A stretch of 64,000 nt of DNA, from NCBI GenBank assembly GCA_012064415.1, contig SSNU01000285.1:1-64000 (forward strand), given 5' to 3'. A program made the position numbers and the translations under genes. This document shows, piece after piece, positions 11,501-22,463 of the stretch (positions within the stretch are counted from its first letter, which is position 1; each line of letters begins with the position of its first letter). Origin of the DNA: Gyrodactylus bullatarudis. Lineage: Eukaryota; Platyhelminthes; Monogenea; Gyrodactylidea; Gyrodactylidae. The notes below the pieces were generated by a model, which was not told where the DNA came from, searched no databases, and saw nothing but the letters and a program-made list of their open reading frames with translations.

Positions 11501-11770
11501 AATGGGAATTATTTCAACTATTTCACTACAGTATTTCGCACGGAAAGCAAACAAGATATAAAAAATATTCTTAGATTCTCTGTATTCCTCGTCAACCATT
11601 GTCAGGAGAAAAAATATTTTGAAGAAAAATTCTCAAAGTATTTTGATATTTTTGGCTTAAAGTTGCTTCTTTCAAGTTTAATTCGTAATAAAACTTTCTC
11701 TAGTAATGAAAATGATGATATGTCTAGCTTGGTTATGTGCAAGTTTTACAAAAACCTTTTGATTTTGTGA
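8573..11770 (+). CDS. Unrecognised helical protein, three exons
   Basis: Proposed exons are 8573-8802, about 10369-10730 and 11012-11770. Donors are GTAAGA and GTATGT, and the frame stays open across both joins, giving about 450 residues. The product is rich in Leu, Ile, Phe and Lys. Predicted helices in exon 2 (SDKSILMRKTAIKSLLFAY) and exon 3 have the look of HEAT/ARM-type repeats, but I recognise no family motif and give no function. No signal peptide or clear membrane segment is seen. The frame is also open upstream of 8573 to a CAG at 8551-8553, so an earlier exon may exist. Intron 1 contains a terminal-inverted-repeat element (9290-10317). AATAAA lies 37 bp after the stop. Confidence 0.55.
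9290..10317. mobile_element. Terminal-inverted-repeat element with a nested fold-back arm
   Basis: A GGCTCCTAGGGATCTACTAT block followed by TCGAAACGTAA at 9290-9320 is inverted at 10284-10317 with about three differences. Both ends are followed inward by AT-rich ATATC-type sequence. The interior contains a 99-codon open frame (9559-9855) without recognisable domain, and at about 9910-10190 one arm of the widespread fold-back family. It looks like a non-autonomous DNA transposon with a later repeat nested inside. Confidence 0.6.
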
Positions 11771-11806
11771 TAAGAAATGTGTTGTCATATTTTTATATAG
11801 AGATTG

Positions 11807-11812
11807 AATAAA
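11807..11812 (+). promoter_or_regulatory. Poly(A) signal of the 8573-11770 gene
   Basis: AATAAA lies 37 bp past the TGA at 11768-11770 and is followed by a T run, as expected for a cleavage and polyadenylation site. Confidence 0.5.
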
Positions 11813-11819
11813 GTTTTTT

Positions 11820-12310
11820 TCCGATATCTTCTTAATTCTAATTAATTTATTGAAATTTGCAAGCTTTATAGAGGTTTAATATTAAACTACGGACGCAGAT
11901 TTCAACCAAAGTTGAATTTAACCAGATCAATATTGAAGACTTTTCAAAAAACTCATAATTAGCTGATCTCTTGATATTTAGCTTATCCCAAATTGAATTG
12001 GATTTAAATTAAATTTCATTATCAATTTTGATTTTGAAATTTCCACTTTCTTAAAAGCTCTTATTCTATTTGAATTAGGCATACATAAAATTTTTATTCA
12101 AAATAAGTTATTTAAAATAGTTACAGAAATAATTATGCGAATCTGGTATGAATTGAATAAGATAAATGCATATCTGTATCGAAACTTTCTTGTTTTTAAA
12201 AGTTGAAAAATTGATCTGAAATGTTGCTTTTAAGGGGAGTATGGTGTGAAGCAAGATAGAAAACTCACTCCCTTGTCTGAGGTTATATCTTGATTGAGGC
12301 GTGGAATGTC
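11820..12310. other. Intergenic sequence without visible gene
   Basis: AT-rich sequence with stops in all frames lies between the poly(A) signal of the helical-protein gene and the reverse-transcriptase relic. Nothing else is recognised. Confidence 0.5.
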
Positions 12311-12311
12311 G

Positions 12312-12566
12312 TTAACTGAAGAGGGATGCTGCAGTTGCAATTCTTCTGAGCCATAATGAATACATATTAGTTATCTCTAAGAGTTTCTTGTAAGAATGAG
12401 GGCCAAGACAGGAGCGGAGATAAAGGTATTGAATCCTTTCCATCTTCTTACATATTGTCTGAGGAAATGGACATAAAAGTCCTGCAACATAGTCAAAGTG
12501 TGGAAGAATAACACTTTTGAGGAGGGTTAGTATTAAGGCCAGCCTAGTACAAAGTCTAAACCTATC
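12312..12566 (-). pseudogene. Non-LTR retrotransposon relic, reverse-transcriptase C-terminal part
   Basis: The minus strand reads about 84 codons ending at TAA (12312-12314). The frame contains LLKSVILPHFDYVAGLL and MERIQYLYLRSCLG, the thumb/connection pattern after the catalytic domain of jockey/CR1-type non-LTR reverse transcriptases (normally ILPhFdYg...W followed by lqN+alR). The catalytic core with the YADD box and the 5' end are absent, so this is a short dead fragment. Its wording differs from the two other relics in the window, which suggests a second lineage. Confidence 0.65.
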
Positions 12567-12569
12567 AGA

Positions 12570-14845
12570 AATTTGGCCTATATTTTAGATTCTTGATTTC
12601 AATGCATTAAAATTATGTTCATGAAGTAAGCGAACCATTTTAAATGGGTCTAATTCAACCAAAAGAACTTTGTTAAAAATTATAAAACAAAAACAGAAAG
12701 CAATCAGTGAAACCATGGAAAATATATATGCACAATATTATTCCAATATTTCCTCAGATGAGAAAAAAAATTAGCTCAGCGTGATCTACACGTGGTTCGT
12801 GACATTTTTGATGTTTTATGATGAAGGGTTGTCAAGTTATTTGGTGAGTTAGGCCCTTTTGTCGAAAAGAAAGAAATGGCCCAATTAATCCCCCTATGAA
12901 ACAGTGGAATAATATCAACATTGAATTTTGACTTTTTTTCTATCCTTCAAAATAAGTTTCAGTTACATCTGTTTGGATTTCAGCAGGTTCGAGAATCTTG
13001 GGAAATTCTTCAAGGGGATTAAAATCAAATTTTTTCAAATTTCAAAATCCACATGCTGAGTTTCCACAAGCTGGTCTAATCATTGCCATTATTACTTTGA
13101 TGTAATAAATTTACGTGGTTAGACGATCAAAAAATAACTATCATGACTCAATTCGAACACTAAATCTCAACAATGTCAACATCATTTCATAATTATAATT
13201 ATTTAAATATTTCAAAATTTCTACAGTATATTTTTGAGCAGTAAAAATAAATCATTATCGGAACTTATCTTCTAAAGGATAACTCCCTGAATATCCTAAA
13301 TAAACTTAAATCTATATTTCAAAAAAGGCTCAAATATTTGTGGATTCAGACTCTGAATTTCAAATTCAGATGAAAAAAGATAAAAATATTGTTAAAATAA
13401 GAAATTTTCTAATAATTATAATTATTAGTAATAATTTATGACAAATGTTAAGTAAGCGGTGCTCTAATCGACATGCAAATGAGGATTTACTATTCCTACA
13501 AAAACCTCGATATTTTTCTCCGGGTAGTCAGGAACACAAATATTTTTTGAATTCCAATATGAAAAAAGTTAAGAAAAGAAAAGAATTCAATCTGACAAAA
13601 TTAGACCATTTTTATCGATTTCACAATTAGAAACTGATATTTTTTAATCAAAAATCGAATTTATTTAGAAAAATGAAAAATCAAACTGTATTTGAATTTT
13701 TTGATTATCACGAAGGAAATTGATCCAAAACTCAGAACTTTAACTTGGAGATGGCAAGTTTCTCTATTTCAGTATCAAATTGCTTTTAATCTTCAAAATC
13801 GATCAAAATTCCGTGTTTAAACGTTGAAAAAGTGGGAATTTGACGCATTTGATTCAAATTGTCATTTTTTTATTTTAATAACATATGGGCTCGGTTTATC
13901 ATAGAAATCAAAAAATGAAATTTTTCTGACTAAAAAATATAGCGTTTTTTATAAATATAGTCAATTCTCCTTTTCATGTCAGATTCTTCTAGCTTTATTT
14001 TTCATTTAAAGAGTTGATTATTGCTCTATTTAAACTAAGGGTTAATTCCAAAAATCACCCCAAATGAAAATTTCAACACTTACTCAAATCATTTATTCTT
14101 ATTTCAAAATTCTCCTCTCTACCAGATTTGTTGTCAGATAAATTTTTTGAACGGTTAAACTTCTATTCAAAGATTGAAAGTGAACTTTCTCCTTATATAG
14201 AACCTTTAATGGAAAAAAACTAAAGCGAATCTAGGTTCTTACAAATTTTCGCTACCTCTGAAGAGGATTAATTTTATGCTTCTCAAAATAGTGAAAAAAG
14301 AAGATTTATTAATTTCAATAAACTCCAATGCTCTTTTAGTTTTGAAAAAATTAATGGATATTCCTGTAAACATCTGAGTGTCGTGGCTAATAAATTAGAA
14401 GTTTCTCCTGTAAAGTATGTCCCAAATGAATACAAATTTATCTCCTTGGAAGCAGCTTACTAGGAGATTATTATGCTCTGTGACGTCGAAAATCTGAAGG
14501 AGTCGGAACTAGAAGGTTACAGAATAAATAAAAAACGTGGATGACCATGCACAAGCCGTAAAAAATCAAGAGCTGAAATAAAGCTTAATGAAATTTAGTT
14601 TTAAAAAAAATATTTTTAAATAGTTTATTTTGGAAATTTTTGGGGTTATTTTTGGAAAAAATTTTCCTTTGAGTTCATATTTGGAATTAACTTTTAAACT
14701 AAAATATTCCTGGGTGATTAAAAAGATAAAAAATTCATGTTTTGGGAAAATTGGTATGGCTTCTTATTAATTTCAATTAATTAGCGTATAAAGTTCTCAG
14801 CCCAATTATATTTTGAAATTAGCTCTCAGAAAATTTCCGATTAAA
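12570..14845. other. Non-coding stretch with faint old repeats
   Basis: No supported gene is seen. The segment 13540-14000 resembles, in patches, 27720-28060 and 59880-60240: AATTCGAATTC-like, AATCGATCAAAATT-like and ATTTTTCTGAC-like blocks in the same order. This indicates an old dispersed repeat related to the fold-back family. Confidence 0.4.
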
Positions 14846-14854
14846 GTATTTTTG

Positions 14855-14945
14855 TCCGCTGGGGCTTAGTGGTATCTCCTTCACCTCTCATATGGACACT
14901 CTTATTCTCGTCCTACAGATTCAAACCCTCCCACATCGCGCATTC
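14855..14945 (+). repeat. tRNA-like SINE head (remnant)
   Basis: GGGCTTAGTGG (A-box-like) at about 14863 and GATTCAAACCC (B-box-like) at about 14924 have tRNA-like spacing, followed by a pyrimidine-rich tail. The cloverleaf does not close, so this is not a functional tRNA gene. A tRNA-derived SINE remnant is the better reading. Confidence 0.35.
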
Positions 14946-15269
14946 TTTCCCTTTCCCCTTCAAATGTTTCAATTTCAAAAGAAGGATAAGATTAAAGCAA
15001 GAAAGAGCGGTCCTCTACTCAAGATTGTTGAGACCTGATTATAAATCGAGTCATGATAAATATAAGCCAAAAATAGATTTCTTTATTATATTTTACAGAA
15101 AATTAAAATTAATCTCAAAAAAATAATTTTTTTCAGTTTTTGATCCGATTTAATGTGAAAAATATTTTCATCATAAATATGTATAAATAGATCTTTCAAA
15201 CTCAAATTCTAAATTATTATTGACTAAATTTTTTAATATTTCAATTTTTCCTCGATAAACTAGAATAAC

Positions 15270-15438
15270 ACAAGGAACGATTTCTATTGGCTAACGGGAA
15301 AATTAAAGGCAGATTGAAAAATTATTTCCACCAATCAAATCTCACCTCTTCATACCATAATTGTAGGGGAGAATTTAAAAGTTACCTCACTGTCAATACT
15401 TAAAGTGGGGAGACTCTTTAACCTCCATCAATCTCATC
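15270..15438 (+). promoter_or_regulatory. Putative promoter and 5' leader of the SIX gene
   Basis: ATTGGCT at about 15286 and CCAATCA at about 15331 are CCAAT-box-like, on opposite strands. A TTTAAAAG stretch near 15374 lies about 60 bp before the ATG. This is inference from motifs only; no start site can be read from the sequence. Confidence 0.25.
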
Positions 15439-18400
15439 ATGTTTTATAATGATAGTAATTCTCAAGAAGGATATCCATCACTTATCAATACTACTGGAAA
15501 TTATCCCATGGAACAGCAGACTAATCAAAATTCAGACGACGATGAAAATATAAACTCAACAGATTCAAATAAACAATTCTACAATAATAAAATACCGTAT
15601 GAAGTAAACCAAAGCCCATTGAATTTATCGATTGAACAGGTCATCTATCTTTGTGAAATTCTCAAGGATGATTTGAGAAATTTGACCAAGTTTATTGAAA
15701 CCCTCCCACAGATTTTCGATGATCTTGAATGCGTCATTATTTCACGAATACAAATTGCCTATCATCAGGAAAACTTTCAACATGTCTACGAGCTTATTGA
15801 AAATAACAAGTTCCATTCAAAATTCCATAATCAACTTCAAGAGATTTGGCTAAAGGCCCATTATGAGGAGATTGAAAAGGCCCGAGGTAAAGAGCTTGGC
15901 GCTGTTGGCAAATATCGTGTCCGCAAAAAGTATCCCCTACCAAGAACAATTTGGGATGGTGAAGAGACCAGTTATTGCTTCAAGGAAAAGTCAAGATATT
16001 TGCTAAAGGAATCATATAATAGAAATCCATATCCTTCCCCTCAGGAGAAAAAGTTTTTGGCTGACAAGACCGGTCTGACTCAGATGCAAGTTTCTAATTG
16101 GTTCAAGAATCGGAGACAACGAGATCGAGCAAATGATGTCCAGTCAAATCACAGTGAAGGCAATAATCAAGATGAAATTAGATCTGATAACAGTTATACG
16201 TAAGTTAATTTTTCCGATCAATTCTCGGAAATCCAAAATTTTCAATGAATTCTTTTTACGTTTTTAATCACTTAAAACCTGAATATTTTGAGCATTTCAA
16301 TGAATTTCCAACTATGGGCATTGCTATAACGTGGGATGGTATTTTCTAAATTTTACAAAATCTTTAATGAGTTTGATAGAATTTTTAAATGATGATTTTG
16401 CAAATTTTAAATCGAATTTGAATTATTTTCGCTGAAAAGAAAACCAAAAAATATTTTACGTGGAATATGTTGTCATTCTGGTTTTATGAAAAAATTGAGT
16501 TTGCGTGCACCGGAGTCAGTTTGGTTAATCTTTTTGTTTTATTTCGACCGATAAAATGTACTCTTTTTTATTCCTTGTTGCTACTATGAATAATGATCAA
16601 ATAATAAAGGAAATTCTCAAAATATTTTTACCTAATAAAAGTTCCCCACCAACCCATTTCGAGAGAATTTATCCAAGAAGAGTATGCAAGAGTCAGTCTC
16701 GTGTAATTCAATCCTCACAAAAAAGCGAACATCTGTAGGAATATTTCTTGATTTTTGTAATTATTATTTTCGTGTAGGGGAATGACTAACAAGCTAAAAA
16801 GTTATTCAGTCTCTATCCTTAAACATCCATCATAACAAAATCCCGCTAGAAATCAAATTCGTAAAAATTAACATTTTAAACCTTTCGACGGTATAAAACA
16901 TGTAAAAAATAGATGAAATTTGTGATCTTTGTGATATTTCAAAATCATTTCACCTTGCCTTGCTGAGTTAATTCTTTGAATAATTCTGGCATGATTTAAA
17001 TTAATTTTTACTGCATTAATTTGATAAGAAATAACAAAAATTAAAATAAAAAACGTTCAAAATTTCGAAATTTCGTTTATCTCATTTTACGAATTAACTC
17101 AGCAAGGCAAGGTGAAATGATTTTGAAATATCACAAAGATTATTTAAACAAAATAAAGGCGGGTTCATTAGTTTTACGAAATTTCATTCAAGTCTAATAT
17201 TGTATTTTATTGAAATCAAAATTGAATAACTAAGCTTCTAAACGAAGTTTATTTCTGAAAACTTGAATAGTTTATCTCATCTTAGTGACCATCTATAATA
17301 TTCTCGCACAAAGCACTAGCTAATACATGCATGACTTTTAGAGACTAAAGAGTGTAAATAAAAATTACCGTTTTTCTTCTGCACCAACAGAGAAATCTCA
17401 TTATTCCAAAAATCACTCGAATTATATTGTATTTGTAGTGGGAATAAACAAAAAATATACACAGCTCCACCCAGATTTTATAAACAAGTAAGAAAAATAG
17501 GACAAGATTTCACAGAAAGATACCGTCCTAAAATATTGAGGGAAACACAAAGACAACATAGCGAAAAAATTTGAATAACGTCACCATTTTCTATTGAAAT
17601 ATACACTATGGATGGGGTAGAGAGTGGAGGGAGGACCAACTGGAAGATTTTATAGATTCCGCATATTTTCTTACGATGTAAATTACATCATGTAATACAT
17701 AAATAAAATTTTAAAAAGCTTATCACCACGTACTAGGGAGAAAATACCTATGCGTGAAAAATGAAAATTATTTTATACAGGAAAAATCCTCTAAAATAAC
17801 AAAAAGAAAACCCTCTTCCATCAGTGAAAAATGATCTAAAATTAGTTTTACAATAAAATTTATTAAAACTTAGGTCAATATTAGAATTCTCAACAATGGT
17901 CATCCAAACGTTTCGACGATGATTGTCTTCACACGCCTTCTTCAGTGGTACGACAAGTTTATCAAAAACAAAAAACTATTTTGTCCAATCAGATTAGAGA
18001 TTGTATGAGACTCTTGTATGATTCTGTTCTCTAATCTGATTGGACAAAACTGATACGGATGAGATCATGAGAGTATGTAAATAGTATTTTGTTATTGATA
18101 AACTTGTCGTACCACTGAAGATGGCGTGTGAAGACAATCACCGTCGAAACGCTTGGATGACCATGGCTGAGAATTTTAATATTGACCTAAGTTTTATTAA
18201 AAGACCTTTTTTATTTCGCGCATAAAAAAAGAATTACATATATTGAAGGAAAGAAACTAAAATTGATATTCTCAATTAATTAATTAATATTAAAGCTTTT
18301 AAATATCTCTCTACTATTTCCTATTCATATTTTTGTTTCCAACCTTGTAATGCTCACTAAAACCCATTAAGATTTTCACCTAGATGACTGAATAAATCAA

Positions 18401-19647
18401 TCAGGACTATTTATTAAACTATTCAGTGTTTCTGTTGGTTTTATTTAAAATTAAGATAAACACCTTTTGATACAAAAGTATTAGTACATCAAACATTATG
18501 TTTTCTTCTACTAAAAGTAGAATGTTTGAATCCATTCCAACTGAATAATGAGAGAGCATTTTTAGACTAGAAAAAATTTTATTCTAAAAAATGATTTAGA
18601 GAGGTGAAATATTGTTTTGATTTCGAATGGGTCATTTGTTTATAGTCATCTCATGGTGGTTTTATAGCATCATCCAATGCATTTCTATCACCAGGGAATA
18701 AAAATAACATTCTTGTTGTCGGGACCATAGTAAGTGTTTAGAGTGAAAGTTTTTTTATATAAATAATGTACCCAATTATGAAAGTGCCAAAGTGTTTATA
18801 TTAGGTAGGAGCTATTTCTTCAGATGGTAAGACAAAGGCTGCTCGATTTTTTTTGGCATTGAATAAACAATGAAATATTTTTTCATGCCAATTCATAATA
18901 AATTTTTTATTTAGAAATGGTTCCAAGGATCAAATAGACTTCTACGGAAAACTATTCATACCTCCGGTTGAAGAGTCATCAGAATCAAAATTATCAGAAA
19001 TACTGTCTCCACATGATTGCATAGACTTCACAGCAAAGAGAAGTCCAGAGACTGAAACTCTGCAGTCGATTCCCCTTGAGTCAATTGGTTTACCTCACCC
19101 AAAAGAGCATAGTCAATCAAACTTTTTATCAACTGACGTTTCATCAAATTATTCTAGCTGCTATCTGAATGGTCCAAATTTCAACAATTCCGAGAACATC
19201 TTCCCATCACAATCGATAGTATATCAAAATGAGGGAACTGATAACAATGGCCAGTATCCTCCGAGTTTAATTGATACGTCATCAAGTCATTCCTTAAGTC
19301 AGTTCAGGACGAATCACGAAGACTATCAACACGATGAAGGTACCTTCCATAGTCAAGAATCTTTCAGTGTCTGTAATGAGAATTTAATAAACTCCCAGAG
19401 TAATCTATCTTCATTCTCCACTGATGACCATAGAGATATGTTATATACAGACAACTTTAATGCATTTAATCCAATGTCCAACTTGTTTTACAATCAATAC
19501 TTTTATCAGAACTCGAGCAATTCATTCTATGATAATTCAAACTCGGAAAATGCTAACACTAGCTCGTATCATCCTGTAACTTCAGTGAATTCTCATTCAT
19601 GGACTCGTGGAGACTTTGATCCAGAGATGAAATCAATCTTTTCATGA
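15439..19647 (+). CDS. six1/2: SIX1/2-class homeobox transcription factor
   Basis: Two exons, 15439-16199 and 18915-19647, join in frame across a GTAAGT donor and a TTTAG acceptor to give 497 residues. An acidic, Asn-rich N-terminus (1-60) is followed by a SIX domain at about 62-173, ending [20 protein letters not shown]. The homeodomain at about 174-233 contains [17 protein letters not shown] and [24 protein letters not shown] with NPYPSP marks the SIX1/2 (sine oculis) class rather than SIX3/6 or SIX4/5. Family role: DNA-binding factor acting with Eyes-absent cofactors in eye, muscle and sensory development. The middle of the SIX domain (85-110) is diverged. The tail of about 260 residues is low-complexity Ser/Asn/Gln-rich and unlike vertebrate tails. 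The 2.7-kb intron holds two inverted-repeat elements. Confidence 0.95.
16928..17137. repeat. Perfect 47-bp inverted repeat in the SIX intron
   Basis: 16928-16974 and 17091-17137 are exact reverse complements (each includes CACCTTGCCTTGCTGAGTTA or its complement), separated by 116 bp of AT-rich sequence. This is either a small terminal-inverted-repeat element or a potential intronic hairpin. Confidence 0.75.
17859..18201. repeat. Palindromic repeat element in the SIX intron
   Basis: The left arm starts near 17859 (TTTATTAAAACTTAGGTCAA) and the right arm ends near 18201 with its complement. Inward blocks TTTCGACGATGATTGTCTTC, CACGCC and TTTTGTCCAATCAGATTAGA recur inverted on the right. The right arm keeps about 50 bp that the left has lost. 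A solo arm lies at 640-812. Confidence 0.8.
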
Positions 19648-19869
19648 AATTCCATTAGTTTATTCTCATTTTTAAATTTGTGATATATAGAATATTTTCA
19701 GAAAAAGACTGAATTGTCACTTGGTATAGTTGACATTTGGCGGATAATCTTAATCTTATTGGAAATAGATAAAGCGTATGCGTAAGACAGATTGAATATT
19801 ATACATATATATATGTAAGAATATAAACGCATTATTTGATATCTTGTAATATTACTCCTTGTATTGTTG

Positions 19870-19875
19870 AATAAA
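19870..19875 (+). promoter_or_regulatory. Poly(A) signal of the SIX gene
   Basis: AATAAA is about 220 bp past the stop at 19645-19647, followed by TGTTT sequence typical of downstream elements. Confidence 0.5.
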
Positions 19876-20455
19876 TGTTTATGTAAAAAAATTATTTAAA
19901 TACGTAACTACTTTAAGGCAACTATAAGATTTTATAGAATATATTATTAGAATGAATTTCTCTTCATTGAGTTTTCAATGACGCATCAAGATGTTACTTT
20001 TTTAGTTTTCCGGTATTGAGTATTTTCAGGGAAGACATGTGTTAATTAATAAATATAAAATATACTGCATTGTCTATCATTTTAGTAATCACATATTAAG
20101 CATTTAAACGGTAAATTCATAGAAAACAAGATGACATCAGAGTTTTAAAGGGAGATCAATTATTCTATAAAAAAAGATAACTGAAGAATATACGTAGTTT
20201 TATTCGTCGTATTCAAGAAAAGAATGGTTCCAAAATTTTTAAAGTGAGAACTTGATCAAAATTAATAGAGGATTAAAATTGGGAAAAATACCAAATATGA
20301 TTTTAGGAAGGGGTAAATACAAAAACAATAGGTAGGGTGAGTAATTGGTCAAAAACAATAGGTGTCAGATGAAGTATAATAGGTGATATTCGAGGTATAT
20401 CCAAAAACAATAGGAATATGATCACTATTAATATCTGGGATAGAGAAGTATTCAT

Positions 20456-21285
20456 ATACAATGTGATATACCAATATATATGGTCAAATATAACAGGTCA
20501 ATCGAAGGTTTAATCTGTATTAATTTGTATCTATTTTTCCAAGCTCAATTAGTCAATTCAAAATGGCAATCTAACTGATCTTACGTGAATCCTTTTTTTC
20601 TTAACTAAAATCCATTAAGTTTTCACTTGCAAAGAACCTCACATCTATCGATTTAGAAAAGATCGTAGAAATACAATATTTAAGATAGTGAACACTAATT
20701 CATCTTTAAACGAATCAATTCTCTCTAATGAAAAAGTTTGTAATTTTAGCTATTTTATTATTTGAAGCCCGAGAAGCATTAGATTAAGGATCAAAATCTG
20801 AGCCAATACATTGACCTAGAAATAGGATATAACATTTTAAATATCACATAGAGCATTATTGAATTCAATCTGAGGAAGAACAACTCTTAAATTTCATACA
20901 TTTCTAATCTTCATGCAGCTGTGAAAAATATTTTGAGCTTGGAAAAATAGGTACAAATTAGGTATTAATACAGATTAAACCTTCGATTGACCTATTATAT
21001 TTGACCATATAAAGCTAGTTAATATGAAGATGGGAATTTATGATTTTTACAAAATTCTTATTTTTTTCATCAAGAAATCAAAATTGATCAAGATTTTTTG
21101 GAATCTAGATCATTGATTATTTCTAAATTTTTTTTCTCCGTACCGTGAAAGAGGGTCTCATGATCTAGATTCCAAAAAATCTTGATCAATTTCGATTTCT
21201 TGATGAAAAAAATAAGAATTTTGTAAAAATCATAAATTCCCATCTTCATATTAACTAGGTGTATATTGGTATATCCCATTGTTCA
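20456..21285. repeat. Inverted-repeat element with a fold-back element nested in its right arm
   Basis: 20481-20546 (including GGTCAATCGAAGGTTTAATC) is inverted at 20937-21007. The outer part ATGTGATATACCAATATATA (20461-20480) is inverted only at about 21262-21285. The right arm is therefore interrupted by 21011-21260, which is itself a palindrome (see the next entry). Left-flanking sequence (20320-20420) repeats AAAAACAATAGG three times. No coding capacity is seen. Confidence 0.7.
21008..21262. repeat. Compact fold-back element, AAGATGGGAATTTATGATTT family
   Basis: Arms of about 105 bp run from AGCTAGTTAATATGAAGATG inward to GATCTAGATTCC-type sequence and back, around a short spacer near 21115-21150. 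The ends match the other fold-back copies in this window (24.4, 34.4, 42.0 and 43.5-44.3 kb), but the interior is shorter. It is nested in the 20.5-kb element. Confidence 0.75.
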
Positions 21286-22463
21286 GTTTTATATATTCAG
21301 GATTAGACTCTAATTATTAGAGCATCACTCACTTCGTAAATAGCAGCAAAATTCAAGCAAGATTTGAAGTCTCCACGTGATAATTTATAAATAAAAAATA
21401 GATGATTCAAGTTCAAATCTCATTGGCTAGAAATTTTGAAATAAATTTTCCAAATATTCCAACTTTGTTTCCATAGAATTTTTTCATTACTTATATTTGC
21501 TTATTACTAAAACCATCAGGATAGTTCAATTTTTCAAATATTTTTGGTTGGGCAGTGCTCTAGTGAGCACAAAATAACAACTTTGCAAAGCTGACGAAAG
21601 TTTTATTTCTTATATTAGACCTTTTTTTATATATGAGCATTTATTTATGAATTTATCCATAAGTCTTGAACAGACTTCTAGAAGTTAAAAATCTTCCCAA
21701 GAAGAAAAGCAAAGATTAAAACCCAACTTGCTATTGAATTGAGTAAAGTATTTTTCGATTTAATTAATACATTTATTTCCTCATTTTTATCACAAGGGAA
21801 TAAAAATTGAATAGGTGTATATATGGTATCAAATCTTTTTTATCAAATTCTTCCAAAGCAATTTTTTTCTTACAGGTTAAATAACATGGTACATATTATT
21901 ACATATATTGAAATAGAAAAAAATTCAAATCACAAGTTAATTTTAGGTTATTTTAAAAAAATTTTGTACTTTTGAGATAAAATACAGAAGCAGATAATTG
22001 GATCATTTAGAGGGAGAATATTTTGTGAAAAATCCATACAATAATTATTATTCATCTTGTTCTTCTCATATACATTTGTTTAAGCGTTAGAAATAGAATT
22101 GAGGGAAGAGAAACACAAAAAAGTTCCTGTACTCAGATTGGATACATGTATTCCATTGTCTGAATGAAACGAAGGAATTTTGTTTTATTTTCGAAATCAA
22201 TGATTAATGAAATCCATTCATAGAAAACATAAAATGAAACCTTCGATATTTACACAAGAGTTTATCTGGTTTAAGAAATTTATCCCACCTGAAAGATATT
22301 CAAGGTTTAAACAATTACAAAAAAGAATGGTTCCAACTACCAAGTACATAATTTTATTTTTATTTTAACAAATTTTTGTTGAATAAAAAGAAAAATAAAC
22401 AGAGCAGAGGAGTAGTAGGTTATTCCTGATTGCAACAAATGATTAAGGCACTTGAGTATCAAA

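Noticed and set aside
14863..14940. Possible tRNA gene
   Set aside because: Box-like sequences are present but there are no matching stems and no anticodon arm.
16556..16738. 60-codon ORF in the SIX intron as an alternative exon
   Set aside because: No convincing acceptor or donor keeps the SIX frame, and the direct 16199 to 18915 join is phase-perfect.
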